Positions 22,863 through 32,522 are shown, counted from the stretch's first letter. The stretch is 64,000 nucleotides of DNA from Halomonas jincaotanensis (GCF_018448785.1 NZ_JAHCLU010000003.1:186001-250000); one strand, 5' to 3'. Translations and numbers: made by a program. Notes: a model not told the origin generated them from the sequence alone.

Positions 22863-25646
22863 ATGCAAGAGACAAGTAATACCGAAACGCCTTATACCGC
22901 GCTGGGTTTTTACCACAAGATCTCGCAGTTGCGTGCCGATACCTGGAACGCACTCAAGCGCGATCTCGGCCTGTTGGTTCGCCGGGACGACGCAAGCCGC
23001 GCCAAGAACCTCATCAAGGCGATCGACGTCAAGATGACTCGGCTGGAGATCATCGAGGACTACCACGCCTTTCCCTCCAAGGAGGATTTTCGGCATCTTT
23101 GGTCGCTGTTCAACCGGGGTGAGTACGTGCTGCTGGAGAAAGTGGTCAAGCGCCTCGTGCGAGCGCTGATCAGCGAATCCTACCGCCGGCGGCACGTGGA
23201 TCTCAGCGAAACCGACGCCGATGCCGAGGACCTCGAGACCCTTGACGCCTTGAACCAGCTGCGGCGGGGCCATCCGGCGTCGAACAGCTCGGCGCAGCCT
23301 TACTTTGAGCTGTTGATCGTCGACAACTTGTCTCCTCAGGAGGAAGAGGTCGTCCGCGAGGCCTTCCACAACATGCGCCGTCCCGAGGACCGCTTCGTCT
23401 ACGACGTGGTCACGGTAAGAAGCTTCGAGGACGCCTTGATCGCGGTACTGGTCAACCCCAATATCCAGGCTTGCCTGATCCGCTACGAGTTTCCGTACAA
23501 GTCGAAGTACAACCTCAGTGCCCTGCGCAATTACCTCGAAGGTCTCTCGGAGAAGTCTCTGGAGAACCAGTCCGAAGCGGAGCGCAGCATCCTGCTGAGC
23601 TCGATGATCAACGAACTGCGTCCTGAGATCGACCAGTTCCTGGTCACCAGCGGCGATGTGGAGGCGACGGCGAGCCAGGACATCCGCTTCTTTAACCGCA
23701 TCTTCTACCGTGAAACGGACTATATAGAGCAGCATCACACCATTCTGCGGGCCATCGATAACCGCTACCGCACGCCGTTCTTCGATGCCCTGCGCGAGTA
23801 CAGCAAGAAGCCCACCGGGGTCTTTCATGCCATGCCCATCTCGCGGGGCAAGTCGATCACACGCTCCCACTGGGCCGGGCAGATGATTGATTTCTACGGC
23901 ATCAACATCTTCCTCGCCGAGACGTCGGCGACCTCCGGCGGGCTCGATTCACTGCTGCAGCCCTATGGACCGATCAAGAAGGCCCAGGAGTATGCCGCCC
24001 GGGCCTTCGGCGCGCGCCAGAGCTTCTTCGTGACCAATGGCACTTCCACCGCCAACAAGATCGTGGTCCAGGCGCTGGTCAAGCCCTGCGATATCGTCTT
24101 GATCGACCGCGATTGTCACAAGTCCCACCACTACGGGATGGTGCTGTCGGGGGCCCATGTCAGTTACCTGGATTCCTATCCGCTCAACGATTACTCCATG
24201 TACGGCGCGGTGCCGCTGCATGAAATCAAGAAAACGCTGTTGAGCTACAAGCGTGCCGGCCAGCTTCACAAGGTCAAGATGTTGTTGCTGACTAACTGCA
24301 CCTTCGACGGCGTGGTCTACAACGTGCGTCGGGTGATGGAGGAGTGTCTGGCGATCAAGCCCGACCTGGTCTTCCTCTGGGACGAGGCCTGGTTCGCCTT
24401 CGCGGGCTTCAACCCGACCTATCGGCCACGCACTGCGATGCATACCGCGCGTACCCTGTGCGATCGCTACCGCAGTGCCAGCTATCGCGATGAGTACGCC
24501 ATCTGGAAGGCCGAGTTCGACCAGCTCGATCACGATGATGATGCCACCTGGCTCGACCGCCGCCTGATGCCGGACCCCGACGCCGTGCGCATCCGTGCCT
24601 ACGCCACACACTCCACGCACAAGACCCTGACCTCGCTGCGCCAGGGCTCGATGATTCACGTCTGGGACCAGGACTATCGCCAGCGGGTAGAGGCGCCGTT
24701 CCATGAAGCCTACATGACCCATACCTCCACCTCGCCCAACTATCAGATCATCGCCTCGCTGGACGTCGGACGGATGCAGGCGGAGATGGAGGGCTTCGAA
24801 CTGGTACATTCCCAAGTGGAGGCGGCGCTGACGCTACGCGAGCAGCTGTATACCCACCCGCTGCTGCAGAAGTACTTCCGGGTGCTCAAGAACAGCGACA
24901 TGGTGCCCGAGGAATACCGCGAGTCTGGCGTCGAGTCCTACTACGACCCAGTGACCGGCTGGAACCAGATGGAGGAGGCCTGGGCGCGCGACCAGTTCGT
25001 GGTCGATCCTACCCGTGTGACCATCGCCATCGGCACGACGGGTGTCGACGGCGATGCCTTCAAGAACGAATACCTGATGAACAAGTACGGCATCCAGATC
25101 AACAAGACCTCGCGCAATACCGTGCTGTTCATGACCAACATCGGCACCACGCGCGGCTCCATCGCGTATCTGCTCGATGTGTTGATCAAGCTGGCCAAGG
25201 AGTTCGAATACCGCTGGGAGGAGAGCAGTCGCCCCGAGCGCAAGATCATCGAGAACCGGGTGCGTTCACTCACCCAGGAACTGCCGCCACTGCCTGACTT
25301 CAGTCGTTTCCATGATGCCTTCCGCCCCGACTCGGGCGGGAACACGCCGGAGGGGGATATCCGTCGTGCCTACTTCCTGAGCTACGACGAGGAAAACACC
25401 GAGTACTTGCGTTTCGACAACGGTGAGCTGCAGGCGCAGATGCGTGCCGGCCGCGATGCGGTGTCGGCAAGCTTCGTGATTCCCTATCCGCCAGGCTTTC
25501 CGGTGCTGGTGCCGGGTCAGGTGGTCAGCGAGGAAATTCTTTACTTCCTGCAGGCACTCGATGTGACCGAGATCCATGGCTATCGTCCAGAGCTCGGCCT
25601 GCTGGTCTTCACCGAGGAGGCGCTGATCGATCCCCCGGCCGGTTGA
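22863..25646 (+). CDS. Large Orn/Lys/Arg decarboxylase-fold PLP enzyme
   Basis: The 927-residue protein has an N-terminal wing/receiver-like region (about residues 1-300) and a PLP-dependent fold type I core. The core blocks are FFVTNGTSTANKIVVQALV, the RDCHKSHHYG block (about 416-425), LWDEAWFAFAGFNP (about 505-518) and THSTHKTLTSLRQGS, where the Lys near residue 587 should bind PLP. This matches the large inducible arginine/lysine/ornithine decarboxylases, although it is longer than E. coli AdiA or CadA. It closes the unknown block before doeC. It may decarboxylate a basic amino acid or a diaminobutyrate-like compound; the substrate is not evident. Confidence 0.8.
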   Translation: MQETSNTETPYTALGFYHKISQLRADTWNALKRDLGLLVRRDDASRAKNLIKAIDVKMTRLEIIEDYHAFPSKEDFRHLWSLFNRGEYVLLEKVVKRLVRALISESYRRRHVDLSETDADAEDLETLDALNQLRRGHPASNSSAQPYFELLIVDNLSPQEEEVVREAFHNMRRPEDRFVYDVVTVRSFEDALIAVLVNPNIQACLIRYEFPYKSKYNLSALRNYLEGLSEKSLENQSEAERSILLSSMINELRPEIDQFLVTSGDVEATASQDIRFFNRIFYRETDYIEQHHTILRAIDNRYRTPFFDALREYSKKPTGVFHAMPISRGKSITRSHWAGQMIDFYGINIFLAETSATSGGLDSLLQPYGPIKKAQEYAARAFGARQSFFVTNGTSTANKIVVQALVKPCDIVLIDRDCHKSHHYGMVLSGAHVSYLDSYPLNDYSMYGAVPLHEIKKTLLSYKRAGQLHKVKMLLLTNCTFDGVVYNVRRVMEECLAIKPDLVFLWDEAWFAFAGFNPTYRPRTAMHTARTLCDRYRSASYRDEYAIWKAEFDQLDHDDDATWLDRRLMPDPDAVRIRAYATHSTHKTLTSLRQGSMIHVWDQDYRQRVEAPFHEAYMTHTSTSPNYQIIASLDVGRMQAEMEGFELVHSQVEAALTLREQLYTHPLLQKYFRVLKNSDMVPEEYRESGVESYYDPVTGWNQMEEAWARDQFVVDPTRVTIAIGTTGVDGDAFKNEYLMNKYGIQINKTSRNTVLFMTNIGTTRGSIAYLLDVLIKLAKEFEYRWEESSRPERKIIENRVRSLTQELPPLPDFSRFHDAFRPDSGGNTPEGDIRRAYFLSYDEENTEYLRFDNGELQAQMRAGRDAVSASFVIPYPPGFPVLVPGQVVSEEILYFLQALDVTEIHGYRPELGLLVFTEEALIDPPAG

Positions 25647-25652
25647 GCGTTC

Positions 25653-25672
25653 CGCCCCCACAGCCGGGGGCG
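25653..25672 (+). terminator. Hairpin after the decarboxylase gene
   Basis: A 7-bp GC inverted repeat (CGCCCCC / GGGGGCG) with a 6-base loop starts seven bases after the stop codon. The following sequence is GAAACTT, so termination may be partial. Confidence 0.5.
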
Positions 25673-25832
25673 AAACTTCCATGCGCAGAAAAAACCGCAC
25701 GTTCCCCGCTCAGGACAAAAAATCTTCTGGTCAAGCGTGGCGTTAACAAAAAGTCCCATCCCGCCGAATCCCTTACCCTGTCTGCATCGAGTCGCCCTGG
25801 ATCTATGACGAACAGGCGGCCCGGCCATTTAT

Positions 25833-25865
25833 TGCCCTGGCAGGAAACCGTTCCCTGCCAGGGCA
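25833..25865 (+). promoter_or_regulatory. Leader hairpin directly before doeC
   Basis: A perfect 12-bp inverted repeat with a 9-base loop ends four bases before the doeC ribosome-binding site (GGGGAGG). It could control doeC translation or mark a processing site in the operon transcript. Confidence 0.45.
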
Positions 25866-25880
25866 TCAGGGGAGGTGCCC

Positions 25881-27374
25881 ATGAAACTGTCCAAGACTTT
25901 GTTGAATGCTCTGGAAGATCCGCGTCTGTTTCGCCAGTACGCCTATGTCGACGGCAAGTGGACCCACGGCGACGGCGGCCGCGAAGAGACCGTGATCGAT
26001 CCGGCCACCGGCGAAGCCCTGGGGCATATCCCCTGGCTTGAGGCCAATCAGATCCTCGCCGCGGTGGACGCGGCCGATATGGCCTTCGTGCAGTGGCGGG
26101 CGTTGCGTGCCGACGAGCGTTGCGAGCGCCTGCTGGCCTGGTATGACCTGATTCAGGCCAATCGCGAGGACCTGGCCACCATCATGACGCTCGAGCAGGG
26201 CAAGCCGTTGCCCGACTCGCGTGGCGAGGTGGAATATGGCGCCAGTTTCGTGCGCTGGTTTGCCGAGGAGGGCAAGCGCACCTTCGGCGAGACCATTCCA
26301 AGCCACATTCCCAATGCGGCACTGGGCACGATCAAGGAGCCGGTGGGTATCGCCGCGCTGATTACCCCGTGGAATTTCCCCTTGGCGATGATCACCCGCA
26401 AGGCGGCGGCCGCCATGGCCGCCGGCTGCACGGTGATCGTCAAGCCCGCCAACGAGACGCCATTCTCGGCACTGGCGCTGGCCGAGCTGGCCGAGCGTGC
26501 CGGCATCCCCGCCGGGGTTTTCAACGTGGTGCTGGGTGACCCGCCCGAAGTATCGAAGCTGCTGTGTGCCGAGGAGCGGGTCAAGGCGCTCTCCTTCACT
26601 GGTTCCACCCGCGTGGGACGGTTGCTGCTGGAGCAGAGCGCGAGCACCGTGAAACGCGTCTCGCTCGAACTGGGGGGCAACGCGCCCTTTATCGTCGGGC
26701 CGGACATGGATCCCAAGGAAGCGGCCTATGCGGCCGTCGCGGCCAAATTCCAGACCGCCGGTCAGGACTGCCTGGCGGCCAATCGCATCCTGGTCCACGA
26801 GTCGATCCACGATGCGTTCGTCGAGCAGTTCGCCGAGCGCATGTCCGCCTTGACCGTGGGCAACGGCCTGAAGAGCGAGATCGACCTGGGGCCGTTGATT
26901 CATCGCCAGGCGGTGGATAAAGCGGCCTCGATCGTCGACGATGCCATTTCCCAGGGCGCCACCCTGGTGGCCGGCGATCAGAGCGCCGCCCCCGGCCCCA
27001 ATTTCTTCATGCCGGTGCTGTTGACCGGCGTGACGCCGAAGATGAAAGTCTGGCGCGAGGAGAATTTTGCCCCAGTGGCCGGCATCACCGCCTACGCCAA
27101 TGACAATGAAGTGATCGAAATGGCCAACGATACCGAGTACGGCCTGGCAGCCTATGTCTACACCCATGACATTCGCCGCATCTGGAAATTGTTGCGCGCG
27201 CTTGAGTACGGCATGGTCAGCGTCAACTCGGTGAAGATGACCGGGCCCCCGGTGCCGTTCGGCGGCGTCAAGCAGTCGGGGCTGGGCCGCGAGGGCGGCA
27301 TCACCGGGATCGATGAATACCTTTCAACCAAGTATTACTGCCTGGGTGGGCTGGGCTCCGTGTCGGGCAGTTGA
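25881..27374 (+). CDS. doeC: Aldehyde dehydrogenase DoeC (aspartate-semialdehyde oxidising)
   Basis: The 497-residue NAD(P)-dependent aldehyde dehydrogenase has PWNFPLAMITRKAAAAMAAG, the catalytic Glu in LELGGNAPF, the nucleophile Cys297 in AGQDCLAANR, and the EENFAPV motif. By position beside doeD it should oxidise aspartate semialdehyde, the product of diaminobutyrate transamination, to aspartate, completing ectoine breakdown. Succinate-semialdehyde dehydrogenases are close relatives and cannot be excluded by sequence alone. The ATG at 25881 has a strong GGGGAGG site; an in-frame GTG two codons upstream is less likely. Confidence 0.85.
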   Translation: MKLSKTLLNALEDPRLFRQYAYVDGKWTHGDGGREETVIDPATGEALGHIPWLEANQILAAVDAADMAFVQWRALRADERCERLLAWYDLIQANREDLATIMTLEQGKPLPDSRGEVEYGASFVRWFAEEGKRTFGETIPSHIPNAALGTIKEPVGIAALITPWNFPLAMITRKAAAAMAAGCTVIVKPANETPFSALALAELAERAGIPAGVFNVVLGDPPEVSKLLCAEERVKALSFTGSTRVGRLLLEQSASTVKRVSLELGGNAPFIVGPDMDPKEAAYAAVAAKFQTAGQDCLAANRILVHESIHDAFVEQFAERMSALTVGNGLKSEIDLGPLIHRQAVDKAASIVDDAISQGATLVAGDQSAAPGPNFFMPVLLTGVTPKMKVWREENFAPVAGITAYANDNEVIEMANDTEYGLAAYVYTHDIRRIWKLLRALEYGMVSVNSVKMTGPPVPFGGVKQSGLGREGGITGIDEYLSTKYYCLGGLGSVSGS

Positions 27375-27400
27375 CAGCACAAGACTAACATCGTGATTTT

Positions 27401-27421
27401 CTCCCCGGTGCAGCCGGGGAG
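27401..27421 (+). terminator. Intrinsic-terminator-like hairpin between doeC and doeD
   Basis: An 8-bp GC stem (CTCCCCGG / CCGGGGAG) with a 5-base loop is followed by TTT. It lies 21 bases before the doeD start, so it may attenuate rather than stop transcription. Confidence 0.55.
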
Positions 27422-27442
27422 TTTACCTGAGAGAGAAGAGAT

Positions 27443-28852
27443 ATGAGCTTGCACCAGGACCTGATCGAGCGCGATCGCAAGGTGACCTTCCACGCCTCCA
27501 CCCACCTGCGTAATTTCGCCCAGGGCGATCTCCCGGGTCGTGTGATCACCGGCGGCAAGGGCATCCATATCGTCGACAAGGATGGCCGCGAGTTCATCGA
27601 CGGCTTTGCCGGGCTCTACTGCGTCAACATTGGCTATGGCCGTACCGAGGTCGCCGAGGCAATCTACCAGCAGGCGCTGGAGCTGTCCTACTACCACACC
27701 TATGTGGGGCATTCTAACGAGCCTCAGATCGCGCTCTCAGAGAAGATCCTCGAGCTCTATGGCCCGGGCATGTCCAAGGTCTACTACGGCATGTCCGGCA
27801 GTGATGCCAACGAGACCCAGCTCAAGATCGTGCGTTACTACAACAACGTGCTGGGTCGCCCCCAGAAGAAGAAGGTGATCTCGCGGATGCGTGGCTACCA
27901 CGGCTCCGGTATCGCCTCAGGCTCCTTGACCGGCCTCAAGGCGTTCCATGACCACTTCGACCTGCCGATCGATACCATTCGCCACACCGAGGCGCCGTTC
28001 TATTACCATCGCGCCGCCGAGCTCGAGGGCACGACCGAGCGCGAGTTCTCGAAGCACTGCGCGGCGAAGCTCGAGGAGATGATCCAGACCGAAGGCCCGG
28101 ACACCGTGGCTGCCTTCATCGGCGAGCCGGTGCTCGGTACCGGGGGCATCGTGCCGCCGCCGGAAGGCTACTGGGCGGAGATCCAGACCGTGCTCGCCAA
28201 ATACGACATTCTGCTGATCGCCGACGAGGTCGTCTGTGGCTTCGGACGCATCGGTACCGGATTCGGCAGTCACTTCTACGGCATCAAGCCTGACCTGATC
28301 ACCGTGGCCAAGGGCCTGACCAGTGCCTATCAGCCACTCTCGGGCGTGATTGTCGGCGACCGCGTCTGGCAGGTGCTCGAGCAGGGCACTGGCGAGTATG
28401 GCCCGATTGGTCACGGCTGGACCTACTCCGGCCATGCGCTGGGCTGTGCCGCGGGCCTGGCCAACCTGGCGATCATCGAGCGCGAAGGACTGACCCAGAA
28501 TGCCGCCGAAACTGGCGCTTACTTGCAGCAGCAGCTTCAGGCGGCTTTCGGGGATCACCCCATCGTCGGTCAGGTACGCGGTGTAGGTATGCTGGCGGCA
28601 GTGGAGTTCTCCGCCGATCCGACCAATCGGGTACATTTCGATCCGGCGCTCAAGGTCGGCCCGCGCATTGCCGCGGCGGCGATGCAGGAGAACCTGATCG
28701 CCCGCGCCATGCCGCAGGGGGATATCCTGGGCTTTGCGCCACCGCTCATCACCAGCCGTGCCGAGGTCGACGAGATCGTCACCCGCGCCAGGCGTGCCGT
28801 GGACAGCGTGCTCGACGAGCTGGCCGTCAGTGGTGATGTCCAGGCTGCCTGA
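27443..28852 (+). CDS. doeD: Diaminobutyrate transaminase DoeD
   Basis: The 469-residue class III aminotransferase has the PLP-binding ADEVVCGFGRIGTGFG block and the Schiff-base Lys in TVAKGLTSAYQPLSG. GMSGSDANETQLKIVRYYN and RMRGYHGSGIASGSLTG fit the taurine/omega-amino-acid branch to which DoeD belongs. It should transfer the 4-amino group of diaminobutyrate to a keto acid, giving aspartate semialdehyde, which DoeC then oxidises. A GAGAGAAGAG site precedes the ATG. The assignment rests on family and position. Confidence 0.87.
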   Translation: MSLHQDLIERDRKVTFHASTHLRNFAQGDLPGRVITGGKGIHIVDKDGREFIDGFAGLYCVNIGYGRTEVAEAIYQQALELSYYHTYVGHSNEPQIALSEKILELYGPGMSKVYYGMSGSDANETQLKIVRYYNNVLGRPQKKKVISRMRGYHGSGIASGSLTGLKAFHDHFDLPIDTIRHTEAPFYYHRAAELEGTTEREFSKHCAAKLEEMIQTEGPDTVAAFIGEPVLGTGGIVPPPEGYWAEIQTVLAKYDILLIADEVVCGFGRIGTGFGSHFYGIKPDLITVAKGLTSAYQPLSGVIVGDRVWQVLEQGTGEYGPIGHGWTYSGHALGCAAGLANLAIIEREGLTQNAAETGAYLQQQLQAAFGDHPIVGQVRGVGMLAAVEFSADPTNRVHFDPALKVGPRIAAAAMQENLIARAMPQGDILGFAPPLITSRAEVDEIVTRARRAVDSVLDELAVSGDVQAA

Positions 28853-28941
28853 GCTTAGCAGGCCGCGAACGACCGGTAATTGACAGGATCGACGTGGGTA
28901 AGAATCCTGCGGCGATCCTTATCATGTCCGTGGAGATAGTG

Positions 28942-29940
28942 ATGCCCATTCTTGGCCATGGTGTCAGCCTGGCGATGCTCTACCTGGCCCGCCAGCGGCT
29001 GCTGGGCCAGGTGGCCCGTACGCCGCTGATACGCTCGTCGGCGCTTAGTGCACGCTTCGATGCCGAGATCCTGCTCAAGCTCGAGACGCTCCAACCGACC
29101 GGTGCCTTCAAGCTGCGTGGCGCGACCAACATGATCGCCGCCCTGATCGAGCGCCACGGGCGTGATGCCCTGCAGACGGGGGTGACGACTGCTTCTACCG
29201 GCAATCACGGCCGGGCGGTGGCCCATGCGGCGGCGCGCCTGGGTGTGCCGGCAGTGATCTGCCTTTCAAGACTGGTTCCCGAGAACAAGGTGGCCGCCAT
29301 CGAGGCGCTGGGCGCCGAGGTGCATCGTGTCGGCCGAAGCCAGGACGAGGCGTTCAAGGAGGTAGTGCGTCTGGTCGATGAGGAGGGCATGTCCCTGATA
29401 CCGCCCTTCGACGACGTATTGATCGCCGCGGGACAGGGCACCATTGGCCTGGAGCTGATGGAGGACGCGCCCGATCTCGACCGGGTCGTCGTCGGGCTCT
29501 CCGGCGGAGGCCTGCTGGGGGGCATCGGGGCCGCCGTCAAGGCAATCCGCCCCGCGACGCGTATCACCGGGGTGAGCCTGTCTCGGGGGGCCGCCATGTG
29601 GGAAAGCCTGCAGGCCGGGAGGCCCGTCGAGGTCGAGGAGGTCGAAAGCCTGGCCGATTCGCTGGGCGGCGGCATCGGACTCGACAATCGCTGTACCCTG
29701 GCGCTGGTCCGAGAGGTGATGGACGACCATGTCCAGGTCTCGGAGGTTGCCATCGCCGGGGCCATGGTCGATATCTTCGCGGATGAAAAGCTGCTGGTGG
29801 AAGGCGCCGCGGCGGTGGGGCTTGCCGCCATCGCCGAGCACGAACTGGACGTGCGCGGCCAGACAGTGGCCCTGATCCTCTCCGGCAACGGCGTTTCGCT
29901 GGAGACATTCGACCATGCGCGCGCCCTGGCGGGGCGATAA
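28942..29940 (+). CDS. eutB: Ectoine-utilization dehydratase EutB (threonine dehydratase-like)
   Basis: The 332-residue fold type II PLP enzyme has the cofactor Lys57 in PTGAFKLRGATNMI, the STGNHGRAVAHAAARLG phosphate/substrate loop and the GLSGGGLLGGIGAAVK glycine loop. It resembles threonine/serine dehydratases. Beside eutC and the doe genes it matches EutB, proposed to process hydroxyectoine-derived hydroxy-diaminobutyrate. The ATG at 28942 has GGAG six bases upstream; in-frame starts at 28924 and 28894 exist. It starts 90 bases after doeD. Confidence 0.82.
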   Translation: MPILGHGVSLAMLYLARQRLLGQVARTPLIRSSALSARFDAEILLKLETLQPTGAFKLRGATNMIAALIERHGRDALQTGVTTASTGNHGRAVAHAAARLGVPAVICLSRLVPENKVAAIEALGAEVHRVGRSQDEAFKEVVRLVDEEGMSLIPPFDDVLIAAGQGTIGLELMEDAPDLDRVVVGLSGGGLLGGIGAAVKAIRPATRITGVSLSRGAAMWESLQAGRPVEVEEVESLADSLGGGIGLDNRCTLALVREVMDDHVQVSEVAIAGAMVDIFADEKLLVEGAAAVGLAAIAEHELDVRGQTVALILSGNGVSLETFDHARALAGR

Positions 29941-29986
29941 GCTACCGGCTGTTCCTCCTTTTTCCTTTTTCCGTCTGGAGATCGTT

Positions 29987-30928
29987 ATGCAACTCTATCA
30001 TCGCGATGCCATCGAACGGGCCGTGACGATCGACCACGACGCCCTGGCCGCCATGGAGGCGGGCTTCGCGGCGCTGGGGCGTGGCGAGGTGGTCCAGCCG
30101 CCGATCCTCTCCATGGTCATCGAAGAGGCCAATGGTGAAGTCGACGTCAAGACAGCCCATATCCGTGGGGCGGCGCGCTTTGCCATCAAGGTCAGCCCCG
30201 GTTTCTTCGACAATCCCAAGCTCGGCCTGCCGAGCCTCAACGGGCTGATGATGGTCTTCTCGGCGCAGACCGGACTGGTGGACGCCGTGCTGTTCGACGA
30301 GGGCTACCTGACCCTGGTGCGCACCGCCTTGGCCGGCGCTATCGCGGCGAAGCACCTATCCCGCGAGAACAGCCGCCGCGTCGCTGTACTGGGCGCCGGT
30401 GAACAGGCCGAGCGTCAGATCGAGGCCCTGCGGCTGGTGCGCGACATCGACAGCATCGATGTCTGGTCGCGCCGCCGGCAAGGTGCCGAGGCCTACGCCG
30501 AGCGGATGCGTGGCCGGGGCCTGGCGGTGACGGTCCATGACAGCGTCCACGCCGCTTGTGCGATGGCCGACATCATCGTCACCACCACGCCGTCCCGGGA
30601 ACCACTGCTGCATGCGCGCGACCTGCCCGAGGGCGTGCATGTTACCGCGATGGGCGCCGACAGCCCCGCGAAGTGCGAGCTCGATGCCTCGGTGATGACC
30701 CGCGCCGATGCCTTCGTCTGCGATACGCGTACCCAGAGCGAGGCCAATGGCGAGCTCAAGGCATTCGGCGGCAAGGAAGTGCCGTTCAAGGTCCACGAGC
30801 TGGGCCGCGTGATCGCCGAGCGCCAGCGCCTTCGGCTCACGGACGCGACTATTACGGTCTGTGATCTGACCGGCACCGGCGTGCAGGATACGGCCATTGC
30901 CGATTTCGCACTCGACCGACTGGCTTGA
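29987..30928 (+). CDS. eutC: Ectoine-utilization protein EutC (ornithine cyclodeaminase family)
   Basis: The 313-residue protein has the ornithine cyclodeaminase / mu-crystallin fold. AAIAAKHLSRENSRRVAVLG and GAGEQAERQIEAL form the NAD-binding region (about residues 116-147), and the VTAMGADSPAKCELD block carries conserved acidic residues. The length and its position directly after eutB match EutC of ectoine and hydroxyectoine utilisation clusters, where it is thought to act with EutB on the hydroxylated intermediate. GGAG lies eight bases before the ATG. The exact reaction in the pathway is inferred. Confidence 0.85.
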   Translation: MQLYHRDAIERAVTIDHDALAAMEAGFAALGRGEVVQPPILSMVIEEANGEVDVKTAHIRGAARFAIKVSPGFFDNPKLGLPSLNGLMMVFSAQTGLVDAVLFDEGYLTLVRTALAGAIAAKHLSRENSRRVAVLGAGEQAERQIEALRLVRDIDSIDVWSRRRQGAEAYAERMRGRGLAVTVHDSVHAACAMADIIVTTTPSREPLLHARDLPEGVHVTAMGADSPAKCELDASVMTRADAFVCDTRTQSEANGELKAFGGKEVPFKVHELGRVIAERQRLRLTDATITVCDLTGTGVQDTAIADFALDRLA

Positions 30929-30973
30929 AGCCAGTTGACTTGTCATAACGCACGATGGATCAAGGAAGCCCCG

Positions 30974-31534
30974 ATGCGACATAAGCCTACCCCACCCTTC
31001 ACCGCGTCGCCGACCTTGCAGACTGGCGGCACCGAACAAGTTCCCGCGCCGCAGACGCTGCGCTTCGAAGCGCGCGGTGGTTTCCCCAACTCGCCGTTGC
31101 CGGTGCTGATCTACCGCCAGCTGTTCGGCGGTTCGGGCGATGAACTTGCAACGGCCTTCGAGACGCTGTTCGAGCGTCACCGCTGGCCGCCGCAGTGGCG
31201 CTATGGGCTCTTTGATTTCGATCATTTCCATTCCACCGCCCACGAGGCGCTGGGCGTATTCAGCGGCAAGGCGCACATTCGCCTGGGCGGGCCGCAGGGC
31301 GATGAACTCGATGTGGCCGCGGGTGACGTGCTTATCCTGCCGGCGGGCACCGGCCACGCCTGCCTGCAGGCTAGCGACGATTTCGCAATGGTCGGCGCCT
31401 ATCCGCCGGGCCAGGTCTGGGAAGTGGAGCGGGGCGATCCCGCCGAATTGGCCGCTGCCCAGGCGCGAGTCGCTCGGGTGGAGCTTCCCGCCGACGACCC
31501 GGTGGGAGGCGAGCTGCTTACGCTGTGGCGCTGA
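30974..31534 (+). CDS. Cupin protein, YjlB-like
   Basis: The 186-residue cytoplasmic protein has one cupin domain: HSTAHEALGVFSGKAHIRLGG (about residues 91-111) and GDVLILPAGTGH (about 117-128), with His residues likely binding a metal. The overall pattern fits the YjlB family of unknown function. The ATG at 30974 is preceded by AAGGAAG. It follows eutC by 45 bases in the same direction and is probably part of the ectoine operon. Its role there, such as a small-molecule isomerase or metal-dependent oxygenase, is not shown. Confidence 0.72.
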   Translation: MRHKPTPPFTASPTLQTGGTEQVPAPQTLRFEARGGFPNSPLPVLIYRQLFGGSGDELATAFETLFERHRWPPQWRYGLFDFDHFHSTAHEALGVFSGKAHIRLGGPQGDELDVAAGDVLILPAGTGHACLQASDDFAMVGAYPPGQVWEVERGDPAELAAAQARVARVELPADDPVGGELLTLWR

Positions 31535-31714
31535 ACCGTATTGGTATCCCACTCGGCTGAGCCATCGCTTTGCTGAATGCCCGTCTACATGCCTACGGCT
31601 TTTCACGGTCCTGACCTGGCCATGCGCCGATATTAGCCGATCGTCTTGCCGAAGCCGGTTAAAGAAGCCAGTCTGGAAGGCGATCTAATGAGCTTGTCAA
31701 TGAGGACGGATACC

Positions 31715-32398
31715 ATGAAACGTGCACTAGCCTTTGATGTCTACGGCACCCTGATCGATACCCACGGCGTGGTCGCCGAGCTGGAAACGCGTCTGTCAGC
31801 AGGCGACAAGGCAGACATGGCGCCCGAGTTCTCGCGTCGCTGGCGCGACAAGCAACTGGAGTACAGCTTTCGGCGTGGTCTGATGGGGGCCTACGTGGAC
31901 TTTTCGCAGTGCACGCGTGAAGCACTGGAGTTCGCCGATCGCGCCTTGCAGACGCGTTTCTCCGATGCCGACAAGGATCATCTGATGGCGACCTATGCCC
32001 GCTTGCCGGCCTTCCCGGACGCAGCGGCGGCACTTGAGCGCTTTCAGCAGGCCGGCGTGACCTGCGTGGCGTTTTCCAACGGCAGCCGGGACGCGGTCGA
32101 AGGGCTGCTGAGTCAAGCCGGTATCCGGGAGCGCTTCGACGACGTGATCAGCGTAGAAGAGGTCAAGCGCTTCAAGCCCGACCCGGCCGTCTATGCCCAC
32201 TTGAGGAACCGCCTCGATGTCGCCCCCGATGATACCTGGCTGGTTTCCAGCAATCCCTTCGATGTGATCGGTGCCCGCCATGCCGGCCTGCATGCCGCCT
32301 GGGTCCGGCGAAGCCTGGATGCACCCTTCGACCCCTGGGGCATCGAGCCCGACATGACGGTGTCTGACCTCGATGGCCTGGCCGAACGGCTGTTGTGA
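31715..32398 (+). CDS. HAD-family (S)-2-haloacid dehalogenase type II-like hydrolase
   Basis: The 227-residue HAD hydrolase has motif I in LAFDVYGTLIDTHG with the nucleophile Asp near residue 8, motif II in AFSNGSRDAV, motif III Lys in VEEVKRFKPDPAVY and motif IV in WLVSSNPFDVIGARHAG. The F-D-x-Y-G-T-L start and S-S-N-x-F-D-V-I-G segment are those of type II haloacid dehalogenases. GAGG lies before the ATG at 31715, chosen over three upstream in-frame starts. It ends the plus-strand ectoine region. A role in that pathway is not established. Confidence 0.8.
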   Translation: MKRALAFDVYGTLIDTHGVVAELETRLSAGDKADMAPEFSRRWRDKQLEYSFRRGLMGAYVDFSQCTREALEFADRALQTRFSDADKDHLMATYARLPAFPDAAAALERFQQAGVTCVAFSNGSRDAVEGLLSQAGIRERFDDVISVEEVKRFKPDPAVYAHLRNRLDVAPDDTWLVSSNPFDVIGARHAGLHAAWVRRSLDAPFDPWGIEPDMTVSDLDGLAERLL

Positions 32399-32522
32399 GG
32401 CATTCTCAATCCTCACTTGGCAACGCTGTTATCTGAACGCCGATGACAGTAGACCTTGGCGCCACGATGGCCGGACAGGGCGTTTTTATACATAGCGTAA
32501 GGGGCATCGGTCGGGCTGACGT

